Positions 1-8,925 of a stretch of DNA of 64,000 nucleotides are shown here, one piece after another. This DNA comes from an uncultured Flavobacteriales bacterium (GTDB lineage Bacteria > Bacteroidota > Bacteroidia > Flavobacteriales > Crocinitomicaceae). The notes under the pieces were generated by a model. The model made no database searches. It was not told the origin of the DNA and worked only from the letters and a program-made list of their open reading frames with translations. The first letter of the stretch is position 1, and each line of letters opens with the position of its first letter. The position numbers and the translations under genes are program-made. Where the stretch lies: assembly GCA_946480085.1 (NCBI GenBank), contig CAMLHZ010000001.1:186001-250000 (forward strand), given 5' to 3'.

Positions 1-159
1 TTGCTTGAACAAGATGTTTTTGGTCACAGTCTGCAACAATATTATAAGGAGAAATCAAAGGCTAAAGCCGGAGATTTTCATGCCATTGAAAAATTCGAAA
101 AACTGCGGCAAACGTATACCGATGCTTTAGACAACGGTGAAATCATTAATTGGAATTAA
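1..159 (+). CDS. C-terminal fragment of an unidentified protein
   Basis: The reading frame is open from the first base of the window and stops at 157-159, giving the last 52 residues of a protein that starts outside. The tail is hydrophilic and looks helical, rich in Lys, Gln and Glu, with no membrane segment or motif I recognise. Its stop codon overlaps the stop of the convergent gene at 156 by a few bases. I cannot assign a function from this piece. Confidence 0.6.
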   Translation: MLEQDVFGHSLQQYYKEKSKAKAGDFHAIEKFEKLRQTYTDALDNGEIINWN

Positions 160-482
160 GCCGCGATCCAAACCATTACCAATAATCGAAGTAATCCCCA
201 AATACTTACTCCAATTATTCCACAAATAAATCCAGCACGCACTTTTGCTAATGAAGACTCTGTATAATCATTAGGATAATCTTTAAACAAACTGATGGCC
301 TGTTTTCCTTTTACGATGGCGTAAATTCCAACGATAAGCGGACCGAAACTCAGAATTCCACCCCAAAGAATTATTGAAAGAACCACGGAAATAATTCCGC
401 ACACAAGAACTTCGGTTGAAGTGTTCAGATTTTCTTTAGGTTTCGAAGAAGGCATTCCTTTGTCGAGTAGATCGTTATTCAT
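156..482 (-). CDS. CCC-motif / DUF4190-like small membrane protein
   Basis: A small protein of about 108 residues with a polar N-terminal stretch and two hydrophobic segments, the first beginning with VCGIISVVLS and the second with AGFICGIIGVS. They are separated by a loop with GKQAISLFKDYP. This two-segment layout with Cys-Gly at the start of each helix matches the Bacteroidota CCC-motif membrane proteins related to DUF4190. Their function is unknown. I chose the ATG at 480-482; another ATG nine codons upstream (509) is possible. The gene converges on the partial gene at the window edge. A perfect palindrome lies just upstream at 510-537. Confidence 0.6.
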   Translation of the reverse strand: MNNDLLDKGMPSSKPKENLNTSTEVLVCGIISVVLSIILWGGILSFGPLIVGIYAIVKGKQAISLFKDYPNDYTESSLAKVRAGFICGIIGVSIWGLLRLLVMVWIAA

Positions 483-509
483 ATTGGTTAAATTGATTTT
501 TGAAAACAA

Positions 510-537
510 GTAGGGGCGAATAATTATTCGCCCCTAC
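510..537. repeat. 28-bp perfect palindrome, TAGGG...CCCTA type
   Basis: A perfect inverted repeat with no spacer: the left half is GTAGGGGCGAATAA and the right half is its exact reverse complement. It lies between two minus-strand genes. It shares the TAGGG/CCCTA ends with the perfect palindrome at 49765-49790, so the two probably belong to one dispersed family. Confidence 0.8.
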
Positions 538-557
538 CGCTATATAATCCTTTATTT

Positions 558-1757
558 CTATTTCAAATTTGGCATTTCACGAGTGAAAGCTGGAATTCCT
601 GTAACATCCATTCCAGTTATCAATAAGTGAATGTCATGTGTTCCTTCGTAAGTTACAACCGATTCCAGGTTCGCCATGTGACGCATCATAGAATATTCGC
701 TTGTAATACCCATTCCACCGTGGATCTGACGAGCCTCACGTGCAATGTTCAATGCGATTTCAACGTTGTTACGTTTAATCATGGAAATCATTGCTGATGT
801 GGCACGACCTTCATTGCGCAACTGTCCGACACGCAATGTAATGAACTGAGCTTTCGTGATTTCAGTGATCATTTCAGCCAATTTCTTTTGAATTAACTGG
901 AATGCACCAATTGGAACGTTAAACTGAGTTCTTTCTTTAGAGTAACGCAATGCTTGATCATAACAATCCATAGCAGCACCAAGAGCACCCCATGCAATAC
1001 CGTAACGAGCAGAATCCAAACAACTCAAAGGTGCACCTAAACCAGAGCGACCAGGAAGCAAGTTTTCCTTCGGAACTTTAACATTTACAAAAATCAATTC
1101 ACCAGTTGCAGAAGCTCTCAAAGAAAGCTTACCGTGCATTTCAGGAGTTGAAAACCCTTCCATTCCACGTTCAACAACCAATCCGTGAATACGACCTTCC
1201 TCGTTCTTAGCCCAAACAACCGCGATATCAGCGAATGGAGCATTAGAAATCCACATTTTTGCGCCGTTCAACAAGTAATGATCACCTTTATCCTTGAAGT
1301 TTGTAATCATTCCTCCCGGATCAGAACCATAATCTGGTTCAGTCAAGCCGAAACAGCCCATCATTTCACCAGTAGCCAATTTTGGCAAATACTTTTGTTT
1401 CTGTTCCTCCGTTCCGTATTTCCAAATAGGATACATTACTAAAGAAGACTGAACTGAAGCCGTTGATCTCAAACCAGAATCACATCTCTCCAATTCTTGC
1501 ATGATCAAACCGTAAGAAATCTGATCAAGTCCAGGTCCACCATATTCCTCTGGAATGTATGGTCCAAAAGCACCTATTTCACCAAGCCCTTGCAATAAAT
1601 GCATTGGGAATGTTGCTTTTTCGTAGTGTTCATCAATAATTGGTGATACTTCTTTCTTAACCCAAGCACGAGCTGAATCACGAACAAGTTTTTGCTCATC
1701 CGTTAACAATTCGTCCATTAACAAGTAATCAGGATGTGTATATAAGTCTGTTGCCAT
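558..1757 (-). CDS. gcdH: Acyl-CoA dehydrogenase, probable glutaryl-CoA dehydrogenase
   Basis: An FAD flavoprotein of 399 residues expected to oxidise and decarboxylate glutaryl-CoA to crotonyl-CoA in lysine/tryptophan breakdown. Visible hallmarks are RSTASVQSSL, GCFGLTEPDYGSDPGG (FAD/substrate region), SLRASATGE, DSARYGIAWG and, near the end, TYEGTHDIH, whose Glu (about residue 371) is the catalytic base position of this family. RSTASVQSS and the YEGTHDIH context favour glutaryl-CoA dehydrogenase over other acyl-CoA dehydrogenases. The frame stays open upstream to 1856, but a promoter box at 1783-1790 falls inside that extension, so I start at the ATG at 1755-1757. Confidence 0.87.
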   Translation of the reverse strand: MATDLYTHPDYLLMDELLTDEQKLVRDSARAWVKKEVSPIIDEHYEKATFPMHLLQGLGEIGAFGPYIPEEYGGPGLDQISYGLIMQELERCDSGLRSTASVQSSLVMYPIWKYGTEEQKQKYLPKLATGEMMGCFGLTEPDYGSDPGGMITNFKDKGDHYLLNGAKMWISNAPFADIAVVWAKNEEGRIHGLVVERGMEGFSTPEMHGKLSLRASATGELIFVNVKVPKENLLPGRSGLGAPLSCLDSARYGIAWGALGAAMDCYDQALRYSKERTQFNVPIGAFQLIQKKLAEMITEITKAQFITLRVGQLRNEGRATSAMISMIKRNNVEIALNIAREARQIHGGMGITSEYSMMRHMANLESVVTYEGTHDIHLLITGMDVTGIPAFTREMPNLK

Positions 1758-1782
1758 TACGACTGTTTTAATTTTAACACTG

Positions 1783-1790
1783 CAAATGTA
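1783..1790 (-). promoter_or_regulatory. Bacteroidota -7 promoter box for gcdH
   Basis: Reads TACATTTG on the minus strand (consensus TAnnTTTG), 25 bases upstream of the chosen gcdH ATG. This implies a short leader and argues against the upstream start. Confidence 0.6.
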
Positions 1791-1812
1791 GTGAAATGAA
1801 TCAATCAGAGAA

Positions 1813-1932
1813 AGGTTCAACTCCTCAAAGGGATCAAAGAGTTCAAAATGTTCCATATTAAGGAGTCATTAAAAGAATAGCAACAAAAGGTTTTTGAACT
1901 TTTCAACCTTTTAAACACTTTGAACTTTTAAC
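1813..1932. repeat. Word-repeat island, TTCAAA family
   Basis: Intergenic DNA made of repeated words. The left part has CAAAG, GATCAAAGAG and TTCAAAAT; the right part has the complementary words TTTTTGAACTTTTC and CTTTGAAC. The arms can pair imperfectly. The same vocabulary recurs at 51681-51747. The right end overlaps the likely promoter region of the next gene. Confidence 0.5.
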
Positions 1933-1945
1933 TAAAGTAGAATCA

Positions 1946-1953
1946 TACCTTTG
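1946..1953 (+). promoter_or_regulatory. -7 promoter box upstream of the DUF4271 gene
   Basis: TACCTTTG, a full match to TAnnTTTG, 20 bases before the GTG at 1973. A TTTG at 1919-1922 is a possible -33 element. Confidence 0.55.
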
Positions 1954-1972
1954 TAACTATAAGAATCTTGAA

Positions 1973-2665
1973 GTGAATTTTTTCTTAGCACAATCGGAGC
2001 AAATTGGAGAAATGGTTTTGGAGCCACGGGTTACAAACGATTCTAGCTTAGCGCTTTTGGTGTTTTTTGTAGGAGCGCTTTTGGTTGCTTTGGCGAGAAC
2101 CATCCAGCGTGATGTGTTTGTTGTTCTTTTAAAATCCTCATTATTACTAAGATCAAGCGAAGATTTAGCGAAAGATGGTGAAGAGATGTCGAATCTTGCC
2201 TCTACCTTATTAACCGTTCATTTCTTTGGCATTTTTTCCTTTATACTCTTTAGTAAGTTCAATACAAATCTTGACCAGTTCATTACATATCTGGTGCTGC
2301 CAGCTTATTTGCTCTATCTGGTTATTGTTACCTGGTTGTTTACAAGGTTATCCGGCAGCGATCAATTATTTCGGGAAATTCAGTTCTATTCGTTTCTCAG
2401 TTTACAGGCACTTGGTATCCTCTATCTCGTAATTTTATTCGTAGATCATTTTTCTCCATTCATACCAGAAACCAAGAATTTACTGCTTTTCTTGCCTGTT
2501 GCTATCGTATTTATTGTTCGGATTCTGCGCACAACTGTTCTTGCATTGCGTGAGCGAATGCGCTGGTATTATATTATTTTGTACTTTTGGACGCTCGAAA
2601 TCTTACCTGTATTGGCAGTTATTAAGCTGTTTTACCCTGAATGGTTTCGTGAGTGGATTGGATAG
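1973..2665 (+). CDS. DUF4271-type integral membrane protein
   Basis: A 230-residue protein with about six or seven hydrophobic segments and few polar stretches, so an inner-membrane protein. Length, hydrophobicity profile and position directly before the uroporphyrinogen-III synthase gene fit DUF4271, a Bacteroidota family usually found beside hemD. The function is unknown; the conserved pairing suggests a link to haem synthesis or envelope physiology, but this is inference. The start is GTG at 1973, supported by the promoter box 20 bases upstream. An internal ATG at 2012 would shorten it by 13 residues. The next gene follows after 24 bases, so co-transcription is likely. Confidence 0.7.
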   Translation: MNFFLAQSEQIGEMVLEPRVTNDSSLALLVFFVGALLVALARTIQRDVFVVLLKSSLLLRSSEDLAKDGEEMSNLASTLLTVHFFGIFSFILFSKFNTNLDQFITYLVLPAYLLYLVIVTWLFTRLSGSDQLFREIQFYSFLSLQALGILYLVILFVDHFSPFIPETKNLLLFLPVAIVFIVRILRTTVLALRERMRWYYIILYFWTLEILPVLAVIKLFYPEWFREWIG

Positions 2666-2689
2666 AACGTATTACTAAAACTATAAACC

Positions 2690-3439
2690 TTGAGTATCAA
2701 AACAATTTTGGTTTCTCAACCGAAACCAGAAGGCGACAAATCGCCTTATTACGATTTGGCAGAAAAATACAAACTTAAAATTGATTTCCGACCGTTTATT
2801 CACGTGGAAGGAATTCCAGCCCAAGAGTTTAGATCACAAAAAGTAAATATACCGGAACACACTGCTGTTATCCTTACTTCCAAGCAAGCTGTAGATCATT
2901 TTTTCCGTATTGCTGAGGAAATTCGTTTTGAGGTTCCGGACAGCATGAAGTACTTCTGTATTTCTGAAGCTGTTGCATTGTATCTCCAAAAATATGTGAC
3001 GTATAGAAAGCGTAAAATTTTCTTTGGTAAACAAACCATTGAAGATTTAATTGACCCTATCAAGAAGCACAAAACAGAAAAGTTCTTGCTTCCATGTACA
3101 GATATTTTACGTGATAAAATCCCTGAAACATTGGAGTCAGCAAAAATTCCGTTTACAAAAGCGACACTTTATAGAACGGTTGCATCGGATTTGAGCGACT
3201 TGGAAGATGTTTATTATGACATGTTGGTGTTCTTTAGCCCAGGTGGAATTGAATCTTTATTCAAAAACTTCCCCGACTTCAAACAAAACGAAACGGTAAT
3301 TGCTGCCTTTGGTCCAACTACGGCAAGTGCTGTTCAAAAACACAGTTTGCGTCTTGATCTTCAGGCACCAGTTCCGGAAGCTCCAAGTATGACAGCTGCA
3401 ATTGAGATGTTCATCAAAGAAAGAGCGAAAAAGAAGTAA
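2690..3439 (+). CDS. hemD: Uroporphyrinogen-III synthase
   Basis: The 249-residue cytosolic enzyme closes and rearranges hydroxymethylbilane to uroporphyrinogen III in tetrapyrrole synthesis. The N-terminus IKTILVSQPKPEGDKSPYYD and the FRPFIHVEG strand are characteristic of Bacteroidota HemD. Further in are VILTSKQAVDHFF, the second-domain strand MLVFFSPGGIESLF and the closing AFGPTTASA, which recur in the HemD fold. The start is TTG at 2690-2692, which gives the normal family N-terminus; no ATG is suitably placed. It lies 24 bases after the DUF4271 gene and is followed by a strong terminator hairpin. Confidence 0.88.
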   Translation: MSIKTILVSQPKPEGDKSPYYDLAEKYKLKIDFRPFIHVEGIPAQEFRSQKVNIPEHTAVILTSKQAVDHFFRIAEEIRFEVPDSMKYFCISEAVALYLQKYVTYRKRKIFFGKQTIEDLIDPIKKHKTEKFLLPCTDILRDKIPETLESAKIPFTKATLYRTVASDLSDLEDVYYDMLVFFSPGGIESLFKNFPDFKQNETVIAAFGPTTASAVQKHSLRLDLQAPVPEAPSMTAAIEMFIKERAKKK

Positions 3440-3459
3440 TTCTATTTTAAAAGATAATG

Positions 3460-3493
3460 AAAGGTTGTTGGTTAATTCTAGCAACCTTTTTTT
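3460..3493 (+). terminator. Rho-independent terminator after hemD
   Basis: Perfect 8-bp stem AAAGGTTG / CAACCTTT (3460-3467 with 3482-3489) followed by a run of T, 20 bases after the hemD stop. Confidence 0.8.
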
Positions 3494-3499
3494 GGTTTT

Positions 3500-3645
3500 A
3501 AACACATAGCTAACATAGTCTTTTCACATAGACACATAGAAAAGATTCTTAACCTTTTTGCAATTTGATTTCAACTACTTAGCACATTCATCTTTAGCAA
3601 CTATGCTTCCTATGTTTTCACTATGTGACTATGTGTTTTTCTCTC
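3500..3645. repeat. Word-repeat island, ACACATAG family
   Basis: Fills most of the 331-bp gap between hemD and the penicillin-binding protein gene. The left arm holds AACACATAG, AACATAGTC and CACATAGACACATAG. The right arm (about 3600-3640) holds the complementary CTATG, CCTATG, CACTATGTGACTATGTG. The arms can form a long imperfect hairpin. A one-armed copy of the same vocabulary occurs at 17466-17520. I see no gene in the gap. Confidence 0.55.
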
Positions 3646-3770
3646 CTAATGTTTTTAACCAAATCGTTGTTAGAAATTATGTTAATGTGTGTTCTTATGT
3701 TGTTTACTTCTTCTGATATTTGTGCACACTATACAAATAACTATTTTTATACTAGTTTACTTAGTAGCAT

Positions 3771-6302
3771 ATGGCGCAAAAAACAGTAAAATCAACAACC
3801 GTTTTCAACGAAAAACAGCATAAACGTGCAACAATTGCCTACTGGCTCTTTGCAACGTTCCCCATTTATTTTATTGGATTTCTGATCCTTTTTCAGTCAG
3901 AAGATGATTTGCCACCTGTAGCAATGCTTGATAATCCACCGGAATTATTGGCTTCTACTGTTTTTGCTGATGATGGTGAAACAGAACTTGGTCGTTATTG
4001 GAAGATCAACAGAACCAGTGTTTCATACAAAGACATTAGCTCTCACGTTACCGACGCACTAATTGCTACGGAAGATGAGCGTTTTGAAGATCACAGTGGT
4101 GTTGACTTCAGAGCAATTGGTCGTGCTATTTTCAGTTTGGGAGGTTCTGGAGGTGCTTCTACCATTACTCAGCAGCTCGCAAAACAATTGTTTACTATCC
4201 GAAGAGAAGAACGCATTCAAATGGCTCGTGCAATGGGTCAGGAATTGGAATCTGCTTCTACAACAGGATTTGCTGGTAAATGGAATCGTTTGAACGAAAA
4301 AGCACAAGAGAATATTATTGCAACTCGTTTGGAAAAACGTTACTCGAAAGAAGAAATCATCACGATGTACTTAAATCAATTCGATTTCTTGTACAACGCT
4401 GTTGGTATTTCAAACGCATCTAAAGTTTACTTCAACAAAAAGCCGAGTCAACTTAAAATGGAAGAAGCGGCAATGTTGGTTGGAATGTGTAAAAACCCAA
4501 CGGTTTACAATCCATACACTTTCAAAGTAAGAAATTACCGTTTAAAAATTGCCCGAAACAAAGGAATTGAACCTGAAGCGGTTTCTGATACAGATGTTGC
4601 TGCCGCAAGAGAAGCAGATTCAATGACAGCAGTTAATCGCAGAAATCAGGTATTGCACCAATGGTGGAAAAACTCTGACGAAAACAATGATGCAATTCGC
4701 CATAAACTAACACGTGCGGAATACGAGGCTTTGTGTAAAAAACCAATTATTGTAAGCTACCAGGAAGTAGATCACAAAACGGGTTCTGCACCTTATTTCA
4801 GAGAAGAATTACGCAAAGAAATTACGTCCATTTTCAGCGAGAAAAATGCTGATGGATCGTTGAAATACAAGCGTGAAGACGGAATGCCGTACGACATTTA
4901 CAGCGATGGTTTAAAGATCTACACAACCATCAATGCAGACATGCAGCGCTATGCTGAAGAAGGAATGGAGAAATGGTTAAAGGAAAAATTGCAGCCTGAT
5001 TTCGACAGAAACAATAAAGGAAACAAAAACTGGCCTTTCTCTAACAGTATTAAAGAAGAAGAAGTTAAAAAATACTGGAACGACTGTATGGTTCGCACCA
5101 ACCGTTGGATCAATATGTCCAATTCCGGTTTCTCAGAGGAAGACATTAAGCAGACCTTTAAAGAACCAACAGAAATGCGCGTTTTCTCATGGAGAGGTGA
5201 TATTGATACGATCATGACTCCAATGGATTCTATTAAATATTACAACTCTTTCCTGCAATCAGGTTTAATTTCCATAGAACCAACTACTGGTTTTGTGAAA
5301 GCCTGGGTTGGTGGAGCAAACTTTGAGCATTTCGCTTACGATCACGTTCGTCAGGGAAAACGTCAGGTTGGATCAACATTTAAACCTTTCGTTTATGCTT
5401 CAGGGGTAACCATGGGAGTTATTCAACCGGGAATGGTAATTCCAAACGTGAATTACTGTGTGGATCTTTTTGATCCTAGTGGAAACCCGGATGGACAGTG
5501 GTGTCCGCGTAACTCTGACGGAAGTGGAAAAGGTGGAACCATTACACTTTCAAAAGGGCTCGCAAATTCTATGAATAACGCCGCAGTTTATGTAATGAAG
5601 CAGATGGGCGCTACCGCAGGACCGCAAACTGTTGCAAAATTGGTTCGCGACATGGATATTGAATTGGACGATAGAGATATCGTTCCGGCAATGTGTTTGG
5701 GTTCAATGGACCTTTCGCTTTACGAACTGGTTGCTGCACAGGCAACATTTGTGAACAAAGGAATCTACAATCGTCCAACAACCATTTTACGTATTGAAGA
5801 TAGAGCTGGAAACGTTATTTACAACGCGAAAAGTTACCAAAAAGAAGCAATGAGTGAAACTGTAGCTTACACTATTCTCAAAATGATGAAAAACGTTGTA
5901 GAAGGTGGAACAGCGAGCAGATTACGTGGTGGAGCGGATTACGCAGGTATTCGTTATCCAACGGCAGGAAAAACCGGAACAACTCAAAACAACTCTGATG
6001 GATGGTTCATTGCCTTAACACCAGATTTAGCAACAGGAGTTTGGGTTGGAGCAGAAAACAGAGGTGTTCGTTTCCGTTCAACAGATAAAGGACAAGGAGC
6101 AAATACTGCGCTGCCGATTTACGGATATTACATCAATAAGGTCTACAAAGATCCGAAGATTCCAATATCTACTCAGGATTTTGAAAAACCAAGGAATTTT
6201 GATGATTCGGTATTTAATCCTACAGGAGAAATTATTCCGGAACCAAGTGACAGTACTGTTATTGACCCTGCGCTTACGGATCCCGCGACTCTATTTAACT
6301 AA
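3771..6302 (+). CDS. mrcA: Class A penicillin-binding protein (PBP1A type)
   Basis: A bifunctional peptidoglycan synthase of 843 residues: glycan polymerisation plus peptide cross-linking on the outer face of the inner membrane. A short cytoplasmic tail precedes one transmembrane helix (about 22-44). The GT51 transglycosylase follows, with EDERFEDHSG at 101 (catalytic Glu), STITQQLAKQL near 130 and RLEKRYSKEEI. The transpeptidase has STFK at 535-538 (catalytic Ser535), SMN at 600-602 and KTG at 734-736. All key residues are present. An unusually long insertion, about 300-500, lies between the two catalytic domains. The ATG at 3771 is the only sensible start. No partner genes adjoin it. Confidence 0.93.
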   Translation: MAQKTVKSTTVFNEKQHKRATIAYWLFATFPIYFIGFLILFQSEDDLPPVAMLDNPPELLASTVFADDGETELGRYWKINRTSVSYKDISSHVTDALIATEDERFEDHSGVDFRAIGRAIFSLGGSGGASTITQQLAKQLFTIRREERIQMARAMGQELESASTTGFAGKWNRLNEKAQENIIATRLEKRYSKEEIITMYLNQFDFLYNAVGISNASKVYFNKKPSQLKMEEAAMLVGMCKNPTVYNPYTFKVRNYRLKIARNKGIEPEAVSDTDVAAAREADSMTAVNRRNQVLHQWWKNSDENNDAIRHKLTRAEYEALCKKPIIVSYQEVDHKTGSAPYFREELRKEITSIFSEKNADGSLKYKREDGMPYDIYSDGLKIYTTINADMQRYAEEGMEKWLKEKLQPDFDRNNKGNKNWPFSNSIKEEEVKKYWNDCMVRTNRWINMSNSGFSEEDIKQTFKEPTEMRVFSWRGDIDTIMTPMDSIKYYNSFLQSGLISIEPTTGFVKAWVGGANFEHFAYDHVRQGKRQVGSTFKPFVYASGVTMGVIQPGMVIPNVNYCVDLFDPSGNPDGQWCPRNSDGSGKGGTITLSKGLANSMNNAAVYVMKQMGATAGPQTVAKLVRDMDIELDDRDIVPAMCLGSMDLSLYELVAAQATFVNKGIYNRPTTILRIEDRAGNVIYNAKSYQKEAMSETVAYTILKMMKNVVEGGTASRLRGGADYAGIRYPTAGKTGTTQNNSDGWFIALTPDLATGVWVGAENRGVRFRSTDKGQGANTALPIYGYYINKVYKDPKIPISTQDFEKPRNFDDSVFNPTGEIIPEPSDSTVIDPALTDPATLFN

Positions 6303-6311
6303 TTAGCACTT

Positions 6312-6340
6312 CGCCATCTCGACTACGCTCGATGATCGAA
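6312..6340. repeat. REP-like fragment with TCGACTACGCTCGA core
   Basis: A short element with ATCTCGACTACGCTCGATGAT, whose TCGA ends can pair. It belongs to the TCGACTnCGCTCGA/CAG family of small palindromic elements also seen at 31150 and 33606. It lies just after the PBP stop codon. Confidence 0.4.
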
Positions 6341-6374
6341 ACACAAAATGAGATTCTAAAAACTCTGAATAGAA

Positions 6375-7073
6375 ATGAACAAAGTAGTAAACAACGTAGA
6401 AGAAGCGTTAAAGGGAATTGAGGATGGAATGACCTTGATGGTTGGTGGTTTTGGTTTGTGTGGAATTCCTGAAAATTCCATCGCTCAACTCGTAAAAACA
6501 GGTGTTAAAAACCTTACTTGTATTTCTAACAACGCTGGTGTTGACGATTTTGGATTGGGCTTACTGCTTCAAAACAAACAAGTGAAGAAGATGATCTCAT
6601 CCTACGTTGGTGAAAACGATGAATTTGAGCGTCAAATGCTTTCGGGAGAGCTGGAAGTGGATTTGATTCCTCAGGGTTCCTTGGCTGAACGCTGCAGAGC
6701 CGGTGGTGCTGGAATTCCTGCATTCTTTACTCCAGCTGGACACGGAACGGAAGTTGCTGAAGGAAAAGAAGTTCGTGTTTTTAATGGGAAACCGCATATT
6801 CTTGAAAGTGCACTTACAGCAGATTTTGCCATTGTGAAAGCCTGGAAAGGTGATACGGAAGGAAATCTTGTTTTTAAAGCAACAGCCCGAAATTTTAATC
6901 CAATGATGGCGATGGCAGGTAAGATTACGATTGCGGAAGTGGAAGAATTGGTTCCTGCTGGTGAATTAGATCCCAACTACATTCACACTCCTGGAATTTT
7001 TGTTCAGCGCATTTTCAAAGGAGAAAAATTCGAAAAGAGAATAGAACAACGAACTGTTCGCAAAAAGGACTAA
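6375..7073 (+). CDS. scoA: 3-oxoacid CoA-transferase, subunit A
   Basis: Alpha subunit (232 residues) of succinyl-CoA:3-ketoacid CoA-transferase, which moves CoA between succinyl-CoA and acetoacetate in ketone-body and ketogenic amino-acid use. The N-terminal GDP/CoA-binding stretch [13 protein letters not shown] is typical, as are [13 protein letters not shown] and FNGKPHILE. Length and ends fit the family. The catalytic Glu is on the beta subunit, encoded 1.85 kb downstream at 8926 rather than adjacent as usual. The stop TAA is followed directly by the ATG of the intervening membrane gene, so translation of the two is probably coupled. Confidence 0.92.
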   Translation: MNKVVNNVEEALKGIEDGMTLMVGGFGLCGIPENSIAQLVKTGVKNLTCISNNAGVDDFGLGLLLQNKQVKKMISSYVGENDEFERQMLSGELEVDLIPQGSLAERCRAGGAGIPAFFTPAGHGTEVAEGKEVRVFNGKPHILESALTADFAIVKAWKGDTEGNLVFKATARNFNPMMAMAGKITIAEVEELVPAGELDPNYIHTPGIFVQRIFKGEKFEKRIEQRTVRKKD

Positions 7074-8837
7074 ATGAAGTATTTGGAACTGAAAAATAAG
7101 TGGTTTATCTGGCCACTTTTTTTATTGCTATTCAGTTACATTGTTCTACGTGCCTGGTTTGTTCAACCCATATTAGATGAACTTGGAACACTTTACTGGT
7201 ACATAGAAACCGGACAAATTATCGGTGGCTCAGCAGTAATGGATACCAATAATCATTTCCTGAACACTTTTGTGGCCCGTTGGATGTATCAACTTTTCGG
7301 CGATCATTTTTTTGGTTTCCGGATCTTAGCTATTGCCTCATTCCCTCTCTACTTTTTCGCAACACGCAATTTCATTCAACGAAACATTCAGAAACAAACT
7401 GCATGGATCGTTTTCATTGCTTTGAATACCATTCCATGGGTGACAGATTATTTCGGCTTTTGCAGAGGTTACGCCCCATCCTTAGCGTTTTTCTTTACCT
7501 CATTTTGCGTGTTCCAAAATTGGAAGGAACGCGGAAATTGGAAAACATTAGCGCTCTTCATTCTGCTTCTTATTCTTACCCTTTTCTCCAATTTATCGCT
7601 GTTAATTCCAGTATTTATTCTCTTTAGTTATTCCATATTAGTTTGGATAGTAAATAGAAAACAATTCACGGGAAGCAAACAAACCATTGCATTGTTTCTT
7701 GCATTTTTGGCATTTCTGGTTCCGGTTTACATCTACCTCTCTAAACTAAAAAAGGCAGGAGCACTATGGTGGGGATCAAAAGACGGCCTATGGTTGGTTA
7801 CCGGGAAATCACTGTCCAAAAACGTGTTTTTCACCGAACATATCGTTTGGAAATACATTTTTATTGCACTCTTTGTTCTCGTTCTTACATTACTTGTATT
7901 TAGCTTGATCAGGCAAAACTTCAAGCAATTTTTATTCAATGAGAAAACCTGGGTTTCTGTTGTCTTCGGTGGATCAGTCATCGCCGCAGTTGTAATGGCC
8001 GTTTTCATGGATGTCAATTATCCTATGGATAGAGTTGGAATGTATCTGGTGCCTTTATTTATTCTGGTTCTAGGTATAACCCTTAGTGAAAACAAAATTC
8101 TTCGCTGGCTATTGCTTGCGTTGCTTTGGTTTCCCATTTCCTTTGTTGCGAAACTAAATTTGTATACATCCGTTTTCTCACCTGAAGACCGCATTCACCC
8201 TGAATTCTATGTTGCGATAAAAAACACGGTGAAAGATGGCGAACAATTCTCTTCGGATTATGTGATGCACGCCATTTACGCATACAGTGCCAGACAAGAT
8301 AAGGAACAACACCTCCTAACAGAATTTTATGGTGATACTCTGGCACTTGGAACCTATCATCTTTCATGGATGGGAAATGCGCCTTCGCCAAATTACATTC
8401 CGGTTCTAAAAGACAAATACACGGTAACCACCTTGTTCAAACGTATCAAAGAGCCGAAGCGAATTCTCATTAAAGACACGGTAATTCGTTCTGTTACATC
8501 AAAAGAACTGTGTATTCCCCTCTTCGAATTGAAGCTGAATAAAAACATTACATTGGTTCAAACTGACGTTCAGGGAACCGTTAATCTGGAAAAACCATTT
8601 TTAGGATTGAATCTCACACACGAGATCTTCGAAAAAGACAGTGTTGCTCGCTTCCTTCAGCCTACTCGTTTTGATTGGTATTTCGGGTCAAAATCGATGT
8701 ACAAATTCAGAGTCCCTAATCAACCATTAGTCATTAATCCAACAGATGAAACCCTGCTCATTTCCATGCGGAACAATGGTTTTCAGAATGTTATATTGAG
8801 AAACGTTAGAATTAAGATCTACGCAGTTGAACCGTAG
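7074..8837 (+). CDS. Polytopic membrane protein, GT-C glycosyltransferase-like
   Basis: A 587-residue protein with about ten hydrophobic helices in the first two thirds and a soluble C-terminal domain. The first loop after helix 1 contains an acidic DELGTLYWYIETG followed by NHFLNTFVARWMYQLFG. That layout (acidic pair in the first periplasmic loop, then an aromatic helix) resembles the GT39/PMT-type lipid-linked-sugar glycosyltransferases, so I suggest a GT-C-like enzyme. I cannot name a substrate. It starts on the base after the scoA stop and sits between the two CoA-transferase genes, an odd place for an envelope glycosyltransferase. A GT2 enzyme is encoded 0.85 kb downstream. Confidence 0.55.
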   Translation: MKYLELKNKWFIWPLFLLLFSYIVLRAWFVQPILDELGTLYWYIETGQIIGGSAVMDTNNHFLNTFVARWMYQLFGDHFFGFRILAIASFPLYFFATRNFIQRNIQKQTAWIVFIALNTIPWVTDYFGFCRGYAPSLAFFFTSFCVFQNWKERGNWKTLALFILLLILTLFSNLSLLIPVFILFSYSILVWIVNRKQFTGSKQTIALFLAFLAFLVPVYIYLSKLKKAGALWWGSKDGLWLVTGKSLSKNVFFTEHIVWKYIFIALFVLVLTLLVFSLIRQNFKQFLFNEKTWVSVVFGGSVIAAVVMAVFMDVNYPMDRVGMYLVPLFILVLGITLSENKILRWLLLALLWFPISFVAKLNLYTSVFSPEDRIHPEFYVAIKNTVKDGEQFSSDYVMHAIYAYSARQDKEQHLLTEFYGDTLALGTYHLSWMGNAPSPNYIPVLKDKYTVTTLFKRIKEPKRILIKDTVIRSVTSKELCIPLFELKLNKNITLVQTDVQGTVNLEKPFLGLNLTHEIFEKDSVARFLQPTRFDWYFGSKSMYKFRVPNQPLVINPTDETLLISMRNNGFQNVILRNVRIKIYAVEP

Positions 8838-8925
8838 AAACAAATACAGGAAAAAGCATTAATTTGGTCAAACAATAACAATGAAGTAGAGGACTCATAT
8901 CCTTACTTCACAATTATAAAACACA

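Noticed and set aside
1758..1856. N-terminal extension of glutaryl-CoA dehydrogenase by 33 residues
   Set aside because: A full promoter box lies within it, and the family N-terminus begins at the later ATG.
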